This document shows positions 1-4,875 of a stretch of 5,599 bases of DNA, in pieces. The notes below the pieces were generated by a model. That model worked only from the letters and a program-made list of their open reading frames with translations, was not told the origin of the DNA and made no database searches. The DNA is from Bacillota bacterium (GTDB lineage Bacteria; Bacillota; Clostridia; Lachnospirales; Lachnospiraceae): positions 1 through 5,599 of the forward strand of contig JAEZLY010000089.1 in the NCBI GenBank assembly GCA_023414985.1, given 5' to 3'. Position 1 is the first letter of the stretch, and each line of letters begins with the position of its first letter. A program made the translations under genes and the position numbers.

Positions 1-353
1 GCTTGGTGGTAGAGAGTATGAACAGCATCTTAGCTTCTTCCGATAAACAGAACCAGGGAGTTGCCAATACCAGTAAGAAATACAGGGATATCTCAGAGGC
101 GATGAGAAAATCGGAGCAGGCAGTAAAGGAATTGAATGCCTCAGAAAAGGATATGGAAGCAGCCAATGAGGAAATCAAAGGGATGCTTCAGTCTCTTTCA
201 GCAATTGCGGAACAGAATGCGGCGGGAACCCAGCAGGCGGTTGCCAGCATGGAGGAACAGGCGGCTTCCGTTCAGGTTGTGGCAGATATCAGCAACCGTC
301 TAAACGACCTCTCGGAAAGCCTCCGCACGACCGTACTGAAGTTCAATATATAG
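1..353 (+). CDS. Methyl-accepting chemotaxis protein, C-terminal fragment (5' end outside window)
   Basis: This is the last 116 or so codons of a chemotaxis receptor; the frame is open at the window edge, so the TTG at base 3 is only the first complete codon and not a real start. The visible part is one long amphipathic coiled-coil helix, rich in Ala, Glu, Gln and Ser. The stretch IAEQNAAGTQQAVASMEEQA followed by a Leu/Ser heptad region and a terminal VLKFNI matches the descending arm of the MCP cytoplasmic signalling hairpin. In that arm, Glu/Gln pairs are the sites of CheR methylation and CheB deamidation/demethylation. The highly conserved hairpin tip that contacts CheA and CheW should lie upstream, as should the ligand-binding and HAMP domains. 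There is no C-terminal CheR-tethering pentapeptide. The stop is TAG at 351-353. The family is clear; the ligand cannot be told from this fragment. Confidence 0.92.
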   Translation, partial: LVVESMNSILASSDKQNQGVANTSKKYRDISEAMRKSEQAVKELNASEKDMEAANEEIKGMLQSLSAIAEQNAAGTQQAVASMEEQAASVQVVADISNRLNDLSESLRTTVLKFNI

Positions 354-429
354 AAGCCTTTAGTAAAGGTAGAAAGGGCTGTTGTTAAAACATTCAACCA
401 GTATGAGGGAAGGATAATAGTCATCCCAT

Positions 430-460
430 ACCTGATAAGCTCGTAAACTCGCTATCAGGT
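430..460. repeat. Side hairpin within the inverted-repeat element
   Basis: ACCTGATA at 430-437 and TATCAGGT at 453-460 are perfect 8-bp inverted arms around a 15-base spacer. The hairpin lies in the extra segment of the left arm, so it would project as a branch from the main stem. The GC-rich stretch that follows (461-500) has a weaker pairing of TGCGCG (466-471) with CGCGTA (495-500). Confidence 0.65.
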
Positions 461-528
461 TCGCGTGCGCGTTCGCATTGCTCACATTTGCTTTCGCGTA
501 AATGCATGTTTGCCGAACAGATTGCTGA

Positions 529-576
529 TTTTGTGCACCAAGAGCAAACTAACATGTTTGATCATGGTGTACAAAA
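529..576. repeat. Apical stem-loop of the inverted-repeat element
   Basis: Bases 529-549 pair with 556-576 with three mismatches in 21 positions, leaving a 6-base loop (550-555, TAACAT). The mismatches are scattered, as expected for a stem whose pairing has been partly preserved or has slowly decayed. Confidence 0.7.
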
Positions 577-677
577 CAGTAAAATGTCCGGCAACCTGTG
601 TGTGAGGGATGACTGTTGTCTTTACCTGAGCTATTGGTGACTGTTTTTGAAACAGCCCTCTAATACTTTAAGGGAGG

Positions 678-698
678 CGCTATATATTATATATAGCG
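678..698 (-). other. Perfect hairpin enclosing the stop codon of the leftward gene
   Basis: CGCTATATA (678-686) and TATATAGCG (690-698) are perfect 9-bp arms. The three loop bases, 687-689, read TAA on the minus strand and are the stop codon of the gene that ends here. No T-run follows on the minus strand, so this is not a standard intrinsic terminator. It might protect the mRNA 3' end or be the edge of a repeat. Confidence 0.6.
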
Positions 699-1445
699 TT
701 CGATTTGTTCTTTGCTTAATTCTTCAAAGGGGAGAGGCTTTGTATATTTCCTGATCTGCTTGCAGAAGATATCCACCACATTGTCCTTGTTGAAAATGAT
801 GCTGTTCGCAACACCGACATAGGGCTCCGAATCCTTCTTATACATCGCTTTGATTGCGGTTTCCTTGCATTTGATACAAAGACGAACCGTGGTATCATCA
901 ATCTTATTAATCGTAAAGGCCGGAGTGGCATTCCGAATCCAATAGCGGTCGAAATACTGAGGGTCCAACTGCTTTTCGTCAAAATAGGCACGATCCAACC
1001 GCTTCATCAGCTGATCAGCATTTTCCACCTGAATATAGAGCATATATTCCAAATAAGAGATCCGTTTGTCCAGAAGGCCATCCCCCAGGATATCAGGGAG
1101 ATAGTCCTTGAAATCTAATTTTAGGACGGTTGTTAAAAGCTGTTCGACCTTCTCCTCCAGTTCTCCCATTCTACTGGCAGGTACGGGTGTATATCCTTCC
1201 ATCTGAAATAACTGACGGAGATCCACTGTGATTACTACCCACCAGATTCTGCCCCAGTTTCCAATATTATAGAATACACTGTAGCAATGGATTTTCTTGA
1301 TGGGGCACTCAGAATCCGGGTTGATCCATGTGGTTTTTGCTGAATCCTCAAAGGCCTCCTCTTTATTGATACCCAGGCGGTCACAGACCACATTGAATAA
1401 ATTATCGTTAAAGTTCTTGTACAAAATTTCTACTGTACCAAGCAT
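687..1445 (-). CDS. Hypothetical protein, 252 aa; weak resemblance to phage/plasmid replication initiator fold
   Basis: I do not recognise this gene with confidence. It starts at ATG 1443-1445, preceded by AAGGAG (minus strand, 1457-1462) about 10 bases upstream and by a good promoter, so it is probably expressed. There is no signal peptide or convincing membrane segment. The protein is mixed alpha/beta. Residues about 52-80 are strand-rich (CYSVFYNIGNWGRIWWVVITVD). A helical linker at 90-110 follows. Residues 128-152 read RISYLEYMLYIQVENADQLMKRLDR. A region of alternating strands follows at about 166-215 (WIRNATPAFTINKIDD, then VRLCIKCKETAIKAMYKK). The pattern 'R-I-x-x-[IL]-[ED]-Y' then 'ENAD-LMKRL' recalls a family of clostridial phage/plasmid replication proteins that carry an R-I-D-Y motif, but this is pattern memory only. 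Those proteins are usually longer (350-400 aa), so this could be a shortened relative or something unrelated. The stop lies in a hairpin directly beside the inverted-repeat element. Confidence 0.8.
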   Translation of the reverse strand: MLGTVEILYKNFNDNLFNVVCDRLGINKEEAFEDSAKTTWINPDSECPIKKIHCYSVFYNIGNWGRIWWVVITVDLRQLFQMEGYTPVPASRMGELEEKVEQLLTTVLKLDFKDYLPDILGDGLLDKRISYLEYMLYIQVENADQLMKRLDRAYFDEKQLDPQYFDRYWIRNATPAFTINKIDDTTVRLCIKCKETAIKAMYKKDSEPYVGVANSIIFNKDNVVDIFCKQIRKYTKPLPFEELSKEQIERYI

Positions 1446-1456
1446 GTTAGGCTTAA

Positions 1457-1462
1457 CTCCTT
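1457..1462 (-). promoter_or_regulatory. Ribosome binding site of the 252-aa hypothetical gene
   Basis: AAGGAG on the minus strand lies 11 bases from the ATG at 1443-1445. It supports that start; no better start lies further upstream in the frame. Confidence 0.7.
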
Positions 1463-1518
1463 CATTAATATGTATTTTTAGTTTCTTTCGACTCCGATAG
1501 GGAAAAGATAATACATTA

Positions 1519-1546
1519 AGTATATCATACCTATTCTTATAGTAAA
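1519..1546 (-). promoter_or_regulatory. Probable sigma-A promoter for the leftward hypothetical gene
   Basis: On the minus strand, TTTACT (1541-1546) is a 4/6 match to the -35 consensus. It is followed by a 16-bp spacer and TATACT (1519-1524), a 5/6 match to the -10. The bases before the -10 are TGA, giving the extended -10 motif TGn. The 5' leader would be about 65-70 nt long. Confidence 0.65.
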
Positions 1547-1655
1547 CTCATCTTTTTGTACTATTTTTAATTAATATGTTAAAAAAAGGTTTTTTTGAGG
1601 TGCTGTTATAGCAGTTAATCAGATTTTACGAACCTTTATGTGCTTGGTCATAAGA

Positions 1656-1696
1656 AAGGTTAACTTGGGGTTAATAAAATTAACAGAAGTTAACTT
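1656..1696. promoter_or_regulatory. Cluster of GTTAA/TTAAC motifs, probable operator or activator site
   Basis: Three palindromic sites stand in a row: AAGGTTAACTT (1656-1666, near-perfect), GTTAAT-aaa-ATTAAC (1670-1684, perfect 6-3-6) and AAGTTAACTT (1687-1696, perfect). Their centres are spaced about 15 bp apart. Read as direct repeats on the plus strand, the same bases give TTAACT, TTAATA, TTAACA and TTAACT starting at 1660, 1671, 1680 and 1690, that is 9-11 bp steps. That direct-repeat form resembles Bacillus PhoP boxes (TTAACA-like hexamers about one helical turn apart). The cluster ends 8 bp upstream of the predicted -35 of the operon, which suits an activator. Autoregulation by the XRE protein encoded next is the other natural reading. 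Confidence 0.55.
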
Positions 1697-1738
1697 AGGC
1701 TCTATTGTAAATCGGTGAGATACGGCTTACAATAGCCT
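1697..1738. promoter_or_regulatory. Inverted repeat spanning the operon promoter
   Basis: CTATTGTAA (1702-1710) and TTACAATAG (1727-1735) are perfect 9-bp inverted arms with a 16-base spacer. AGG and CCT extend the arms outward, with two extra bases in the left arm. The left arm contains the -35 and the right arm the -10, so a dimeric repressor bound here would occlude RNA polymerase. Confidence 0.55.
1705..1733 (+). promoter_or_regulatory. Probable sigma-A promoter of the regulator-ABC transporter operon
   Basis: TTGTAA (1705-1710, 4/6 to the -35 consensus) and TACAAT (1728-1733, 5/6 to the -10) are separated by exactly 17 bp. Transcription would begin near 1740, giving a leader of about 45 nt before the ATG at 1784. 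No other promoter is evident before the following three genes, which suggests co-transcription. Confidence 0.6.
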
Positions 1739-1772
1739 CAAGATAGGAACTCAGACGGTTATTCGATGTTAC

Positions 1773-1779
1773 AAGGAGG
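1773..1779 (+). promoter_or_regulatory. Ribosome binding site deciding the XRE regulator start
   Basis: AAGGAGG lies 4 bases before the ATG at 1784. An in-frame ATG at 1766 lies upstream of this site and has no comparable Shine-Dalgarno sequence, so 1784 is preferred. Confidence 0.8.
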
Positions 1780-1783
1780 GTTT

Positions 1784-2887
1784 ATGGGAGAGATTAAAAT
1801 TGGATCCATCATAGCTGAGAGAAGAAGAGGTAAAGGGATTACGCAGGAGGAACTGGCCAATCATATCGGTGTGTCAAAACCGGCAGTCTCCAAATGGGAA
1901 TCCGGGCAGAGCTACCCGGATATCCTGCTCCTGCCGATTCTTGCAGCCTACTTTGACATCTCAATTGACGAGTTAGTTGGTTATGAACCACAGATGCCAA
2001 AGCAGGAGGTTCGGAAGCTGTTTCACAGATTGAAGGAAGAGTTTATGAAAGAAACTTTTGATAAGGTTTATGCAGAATGCGAGGAATATTTGAAAAAATA
2101 TTATTCCTGTTGGGAGCTTCAGTTCCAGATTGCATTACTGCTTGTAAATCACTGTAATTTAGCCGGTACACCGGAAGGCATCACTAAAATTCTTGAAAGG
2201 GCACTGGAGATTTTTAAACGGGTTGAAAAAGAGACAGCAGACGTGTCAACGGCAAAGCTTGCCGTTCATATGCAGGCTGTTTGCTATCTCAGCCTGCAGA
2301 AGCCGGAGGATGCGATAGAAGTTCTGGAGAAGCTTTCCGAGCCCTTAGTGAATACAGAATCCTTGATTGTAAAGGCGTATCAGATGAAGGGTGATAAGGA
2401 GAAAGCCATGGAATACCTACAAGGGTATGCCTATATCAATCTGTTGAACCTGATCAGCTCCAGTACGGATTTTTTTACGCTTTATGCTGACAATCCGGAG
2501 AAAACCGATTTGTTCTATGAGATTTTCAGCGGAATATGCAGACTATTCGAGGTGGATGAATTACATCCCGCAGTACTCATCAATTTTTACCTGCTGGCTG
2601 CAAGAAGCTACACTCTGCAGGGAAACAAAGAGAAAGCACTTGATATCCTGGAGTTATATACGCAATATGTACTTAAATTAGAGAAAACAAAGTTTACGCT
2701 GCATGGAAACCGCATTTTTGATGTAGTAGATTCTTATTTAAAAACAGTAGATTTGGACACTGCAGCTCCCAGAGGGTTAGAAGCCATCTGGACAGACTTA
2801 AAGAACCGGGTTCTGAATGATCCGGCATATCATGAGCTGGAAGCAGAGGAGCGCTTTCGGAAAATGAAACAAAGATTAGGGAGGTAA
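1784..2887 (+). CDS. XRE-family transcriptional regulator with TPR-like helical C-terminal region
   Basis: This is a cytoplasmic one-component DNA-binding regulator of 367 residues from the chosen ATG. Residues 9-63 form a Cro/C1-type HTH: IAERRRGKGITQEELANHIG, then recognition helix SKPAVSKWESG (31-41), and PDILLLPILAAYFDISIDELVG (45-66). The remaining 300 residues are almost entirely helical, with TPR-like repeats such as GDKEKAMEYLQGYA and NKEKALDILELYTQYVL. This domain order resembles the peptide-binding RNPP regulators (PlcR, PrgX and relatives) and other XRE-TPR proteins; the ligand is not known. The gene heads a four-gene operon and is followed after 2 nt by the small membrane protein gene, whose RBS lies inside its last codons. 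Palindromes and a promoter lie just upstream, which suggests autoregulation. The HTH call is firm; the TPR call is moderate, and peptide sensing is only inferred. Confidence 0.92.
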   Translation: MGEIKIGSIIAERRRGKGITQEELANHIGVSKPAVSKWESGQSYPDILLLPILAAYFDISIDELVGYEPQMPKQEVRKLFHRLKEEFMKETFDKVYAECEEYLKKYYSCWELQFQIALLLVNHCNLAGTPEGITKILERALEIFKRVEKETADVSTAKLAVHMQAVCYLSLQKPEDAIEVLEKLSEPLVNTESLIVKAYQMKGDKEKAMEYLQGYAYINLLNLISSSTDFFTLYADNPEKTDLFYEIFSGICRLFEVDELHPAVLINFYLLAARSYTLQGNKEKALDILELYTQYVLKLEKTKFTLHGNRIFDVVDSYLKTVDLDTAAPRGLEAIWTDLKNRVLNDPAYHELEAEERFRKMKQRLGR

Positions 2888-2889
2888 TT

Positions 2890-3108
2890 ATGAATTCTAT
2901 TCATTCAATTGAGACACTGGTGGAATATCTGCCATTCTTAATTCCGATCATTTTAATTGAACTTGTATTGATGCTTACAGCATTGGTTCATGTACTGAGG
3001 CATCAGAAATACCGTTTCGGCAATCGTATTCTGTGGGTCATCCTTGTGGTTGTCCTTCAGATTGTAGGGCCGATCCTATACTTTACGATTGGCAGGGGAG
3101 AGGACTAA
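2890..3108 (+). CDS. Small two-helix membrane protein, PLDNc (PLDc_N) domain, YxlE-like
   Basis: This 72-residue integral membrane protein has two predicted transmembrane helices, about 14-36 and 47-67, joined by a short basic loop (RHQKYRFGNR). It carries the marks of the phospholipase D-nuclease N-terminal family: a Trp at the start of helix 2 (W49), then GPILYF (60-65) and a following Gly-Arg (68-69). Despite the family name there is no phospholipase catalytic domain (no HxK motif). Proteins of this type occur beside ABC-2 transporters; in B. subtilis YxlE precedes YxlF and YxlG and is reported to act with YxlD in restraining sigma-Y. The start has a strong GGGAGG site (2879-2884) 5 bases upstream, and the stop TAA shares one base with the next start (TAATG). 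A role as regulator or accessory subunit of the transporter is inferred. Confidence 0.9.
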   Translation: MNSIHSIETLVEYLPFLIPIILIELVLMLTALVHVLRHQKYRFGNRILWVILVVVLQIVGPILYFTIGRGED

Positions 3109-4025
3109 TGGCAGTATTGGAGCTGGAGCATGTAACAAAAAGCTTCGGAAGTACTCAAGTAATACAGGACTTAAGCTTCCGGGTAGAGGAACATTCCGTA
3201 TTTGGTTTCCTTGGCAGAAATGGTGCCGGAAAGACAACAACTATGAAAATGGTGTTGGGTTTTCTGCAGCCGGATTCGGGAGAAATCAGGGTAAACAATC
3301 GTAAAGTGAGATACGGGAATACAAAAACCAACCAGGTGATCGGATACCTGCCGGATGTACCTGAATTCTACGGATACATGAGGCCGATGGAATACTTACG
3401 GCTTTGCGGGGAGATTACGGGTTTATCAAAGAAAATCATCCGTCAGAGATCTGAGGAGATGCTTTCTTTGGTTGGGCTGGAAGGAGTGAATAAAAGGATA
3501 GGGGGCTTCTCCAGAGGGATGAAGCAAAGGCTTGGAATAGCACAGGCACTTTTGAATGAGCCGAAGCTTCTGATCTGTGATGAACCAACCTCGGCGCTTG
3601 ATCCGGTTGGAAGAAAGGAGATTCTGGATATCCTGTCTGTCGCCAGAGAGAAGACAACGATCGTGTTCTCAACCCATATCTTATCCGATGTAGAGAGAAT
3701 CTGCGACAGCATCGGAATCCTGGAGGGCGGGAAATTAGCTCTGAGCGGTACGGTTGCTGAAGTTAAGAACAGGAAAAGGAAGGATGTTGTGCAGATTGAG
3801 ACTGCCGGTGGTTTGGCAAATGATCTGCTGATTGAGAAGCTTCGCAGTCTTTCCTTTGTCAATGAAGTGACACGGAAGGAACATGGACTCGATATCCAGT
3901 TAACACATCTGGAAGAGAATAATCAGCGGCTACTTGCCTTTCTTGTAGCAGAGAAGATATCCCTGCTGCACTATGAGGTTATGGAGCCTACGCTGGAGAA
4001 TTTGTTTATGGAGGTGATCGGATGA
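3108..4025 (+). CDS. ABC transporter ATP-binding protein (ABC-2 type, YxlF-like)
   Basis: This is the cytoplasmic ATPase subunit, 305 residues, that would power the permease encoded next. Motifs in order: A-loop region at F13; Walker A GRNGAGKT (36-43); Q-loop region IGYLPDVPEFYGYM (78-91), where the usual Gln is replaced by the LPD form common in this subfamily; signature FSRGMKQ (134-140), a divergent version of LSGGQ; Walker B LLICDEP with D158 and the catalytic E159; D-loop SALDP (162-166); and H-switch His190 in STHIL. After about residue 225 there is a C-terminal extension of some 80 residues with a basic NRKRKD stretch and an ending LENLFMEVIG, typical of ATPases paired with ABC-2 permeases. 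The start at ATG 3108 overlaps the previous stop by one base and has a GGGGAGAGG site just upstream. A longer frame to 3033 exists but adds 25 unconserved residues. The substrate is unknown. Confidence 0.95.
   Translation: MAVLELEHVTKSFGSTQVIQDLSFRVEEHSVFGFLGRNGAGKTTTMKMVLGFLQPDSGEIRVNNRKVRYGNTKTNQVIGYLPDVPEFYGYMRPMEYLRLCGEITGLSKKIIRQRSEEMLSLVGLEGVNKRIGGFSRGMKQRLGIAQALLNEPKLLICDEPTSALDPVGRKEILDILSVAREKTTIVFSTHILSDVERICDSIGILEGGKLALSGTVAEVKNRKRKDVVQIETAGGLANDLLIEKLRSLSFVNEVTRKEHGLDIQLTHLEENNQRLLAFLVAEKISLLHYEVMEPTLENLFMEVIG
4010..4017 (+). promoter_or_regulatory. Ribosome binding site of the permease gene
   Basis: GGAGGTGA is a full-length Shine-Dalgarno sequence placed inside the last codons of the ATPase gene, 4 bases before the ATG at 4022. 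With the ATGA overlap it suggests coupled translation and balanced subunit levels. Confidence 0.8.
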
Positions 4026-4783
4026 AACATTTGGCATTTTTGCGAAAAGAATTCCTGGAACAGATCAGAACGGGCAAAGGCCTTATCCTGCTATCCGTAT
4101 TCTTCCTTTTTGGGATGACGAGCCCCTTGCTGGCGAAGCTGTTGCCTGAAATTCTTGGCAGCATGGATTTACAGGGAGTTAAACTTGTTCTGCCTGAGCC
4201 AACTGCAATTGACGCATATGCGCAGTTCTTTAAGAATTTTACGCAGATGGGAATTCTGATATTACTTCTGATCTTTGGACAGACCCTGTCAAGTGAATTA
4301 ACGAAAGGTACCTTGATCAACATCCTTGCCAAAGGATTGCCACGGTCTTCCGTCCTTCTATCGAAATATATAGCTGCAGTAACATTATGGACAATCGGCT
4401 ACGCTATGGCAGCAGGTGTAACGGTCGGTTATACGGTATATCTGTTTCAGGCAGCGGGGATTCAGCATCTGTTCCTGGCCTTCGCATGTCTGTGGCTGTT
4501 CGGCTGTCTGGTACTGGCGTTCGTTCTGCTGTCCGCAGCGATCATCCCCGGAAGCTTTGGAGGATTAGTCCTGACGGCAGTCCTGATCCTATTGATGCTT
4601 ATGCTTGGAATACTTCCGGCAGCGGCACAATTTAATCCTGTTACGCTGGCTTCCGAGAATATGGGGCTAATCACCGGCATGACAAAACCCGATTCTCTTA
4701 TCACACCGATGATCATCACAATAGTGCTGACCCTGGGAAGCCTGGCTTCGGCCATTGTAATCTTTAATAAAAAGAGGCTGTAA
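4022..4783 (+). CDS. ABC-2 type transporter permease (YxlG-like)
   Basis: This 253-residue polytopic membrane protein is the transmembrane subunit matching the ATPase just upstream. The N-terminus begins with a short cytoplasmic helix (FLRKEFLEQIRTGKG, 6-20), as is usual in ABC-2 permeases. Predicted membrane segments lie at about 21-41, 76-90, 114-140, 147-170, 178-202 and 229-247, six in all. The cytoplasmic loop after the second segment (SSELTKGTLINILAKGLPRS, 90-109) matches the conserved 'E-x-x-x-G-T-[LI]' coupling region of this family. The loop between the first two segments (about 42-75) is likely extracellular. The C-terminus ends in a basic FNKKRL. The gene overlaps the ATPase gene by 4 nt (ATGA), so the two are translationally coupled. 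Size and topology fit one half of a homodimeric permease. No clear terminator follows in the 92 bases before the convergent gene. The substrate cannot be told. Confidence 0.93.
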   Translation: MKHLAFLRKEFLEQIRTGKGLILLSVFFLFGMTSPLLAKLLPEILGSMDLQGVKLVLPEPTAIDAYAQFFKNFTQMGILILLLIFGQTLSSELTKGTLINILAKGLPRSSVLLSKYIAAVTLWTIGYAMAAGVTVGYTVYLFQAAGIQHLFLAFACLWLFGCLVLAFVLLSAAIIPGSFGGLVLTAVLILLMLMLGILPAAAQFNPVTLASENMGLITGMTKPDSLITPMIITIVLTLGSLASAIVIFNKKRL

Positions 4784-4875
4784 GAGAAGCAGTATTTGGA
4801 AGGCAGGAAAGATTGGGGAAGGCGTTGTTATACTTATGAAAACGTTATAGATGATTCAGAAATAAAACATACAAT

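Larger units (their letters stand above)
370..662. repeat. Imperfect long inverted-repeat element (MITE-like), bounded by TA
   Basis: This gene-free stretch is a nested inverted repeat. The outer arms are AGGGCTGTT (375-383) and AACAGCCCT (651-659), and similarity extends outward to a TA at 370-371 and at 661-662. A second arm pair is AGTCATCCC (419-427) with GGGATGACT (606-614), extending to 13 of 15 matches. A third is an apical stem of 529-549 with 556-576, 18 of 21 paired, around a 6-base loop. TTGCCG (near 510-515) and CGGCAA (589-594) pair between them. The left side carries about 75 extra bases (430-505) that make their own hairpin. No reading frame of note is seen. Terminal inverted repeats flanked by TA resemble non-autonomous IS630/Tc1-mariner elements, but no transposase is present and target duplication by a TA cannot be proven from one copy. 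It could also be a structured RNA or a bidirectional transcription barrier between convergent genes. Confidence 0.7.

Noticed and set aside
357..369. CCTTTA-G-TAAAGG palindrome just after the chemotaxis gene as a terminator
   Set aside because: The stem is short and AT-rich with no T-run after it.
370..662. CRISPR array or riboswitch in the 333-bp gene-free region
   Set aside because: There are no regularly spaced direct repeats, and the region lies between gene 3' ends, not upstream of a gene.
1581..1596. A7-GG-T7 symmetric tract in the divergent intergenic region
   Set aside because: The 2-base spacer is too short for a hairpin loop and the arms are only A-T. It may bend DNA or act as an UP-like element, but nothing specific supports that.
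1766..1783. Upstream ATG of the XRE regulator
   Set aside because: The strong AAGGAGG lies downstream of it and directly before the ATG at 1784, where the HTH domain begins at the usual distance.
3033..3107. 25-residue N-terminal extension of the ABC ATPase
   Set aside because: It overlaps the small membrane protein gene in another frame, has Cys/Pro-rich unconserved sequence, and the ATG at 3108 has the RBS and the normal family start.
3443..3862. 139-codon minus-strand frame inside the ABC ATPase gene
   Set aside because: The opposite strand carries all ABC ATPase motifs. This frame has a Ser/Pro-rich low-information composition typical of an antisense shadow.
4784..4875. Bidirectional terminator between the permease and response regulator genes
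   Set aside because: No GC-rich stem with a T-run is seen on either strand. The only symmetry nearby is a 5-bp CAGTG/CACTG pair at the end of the regulator gene, which is too weak.
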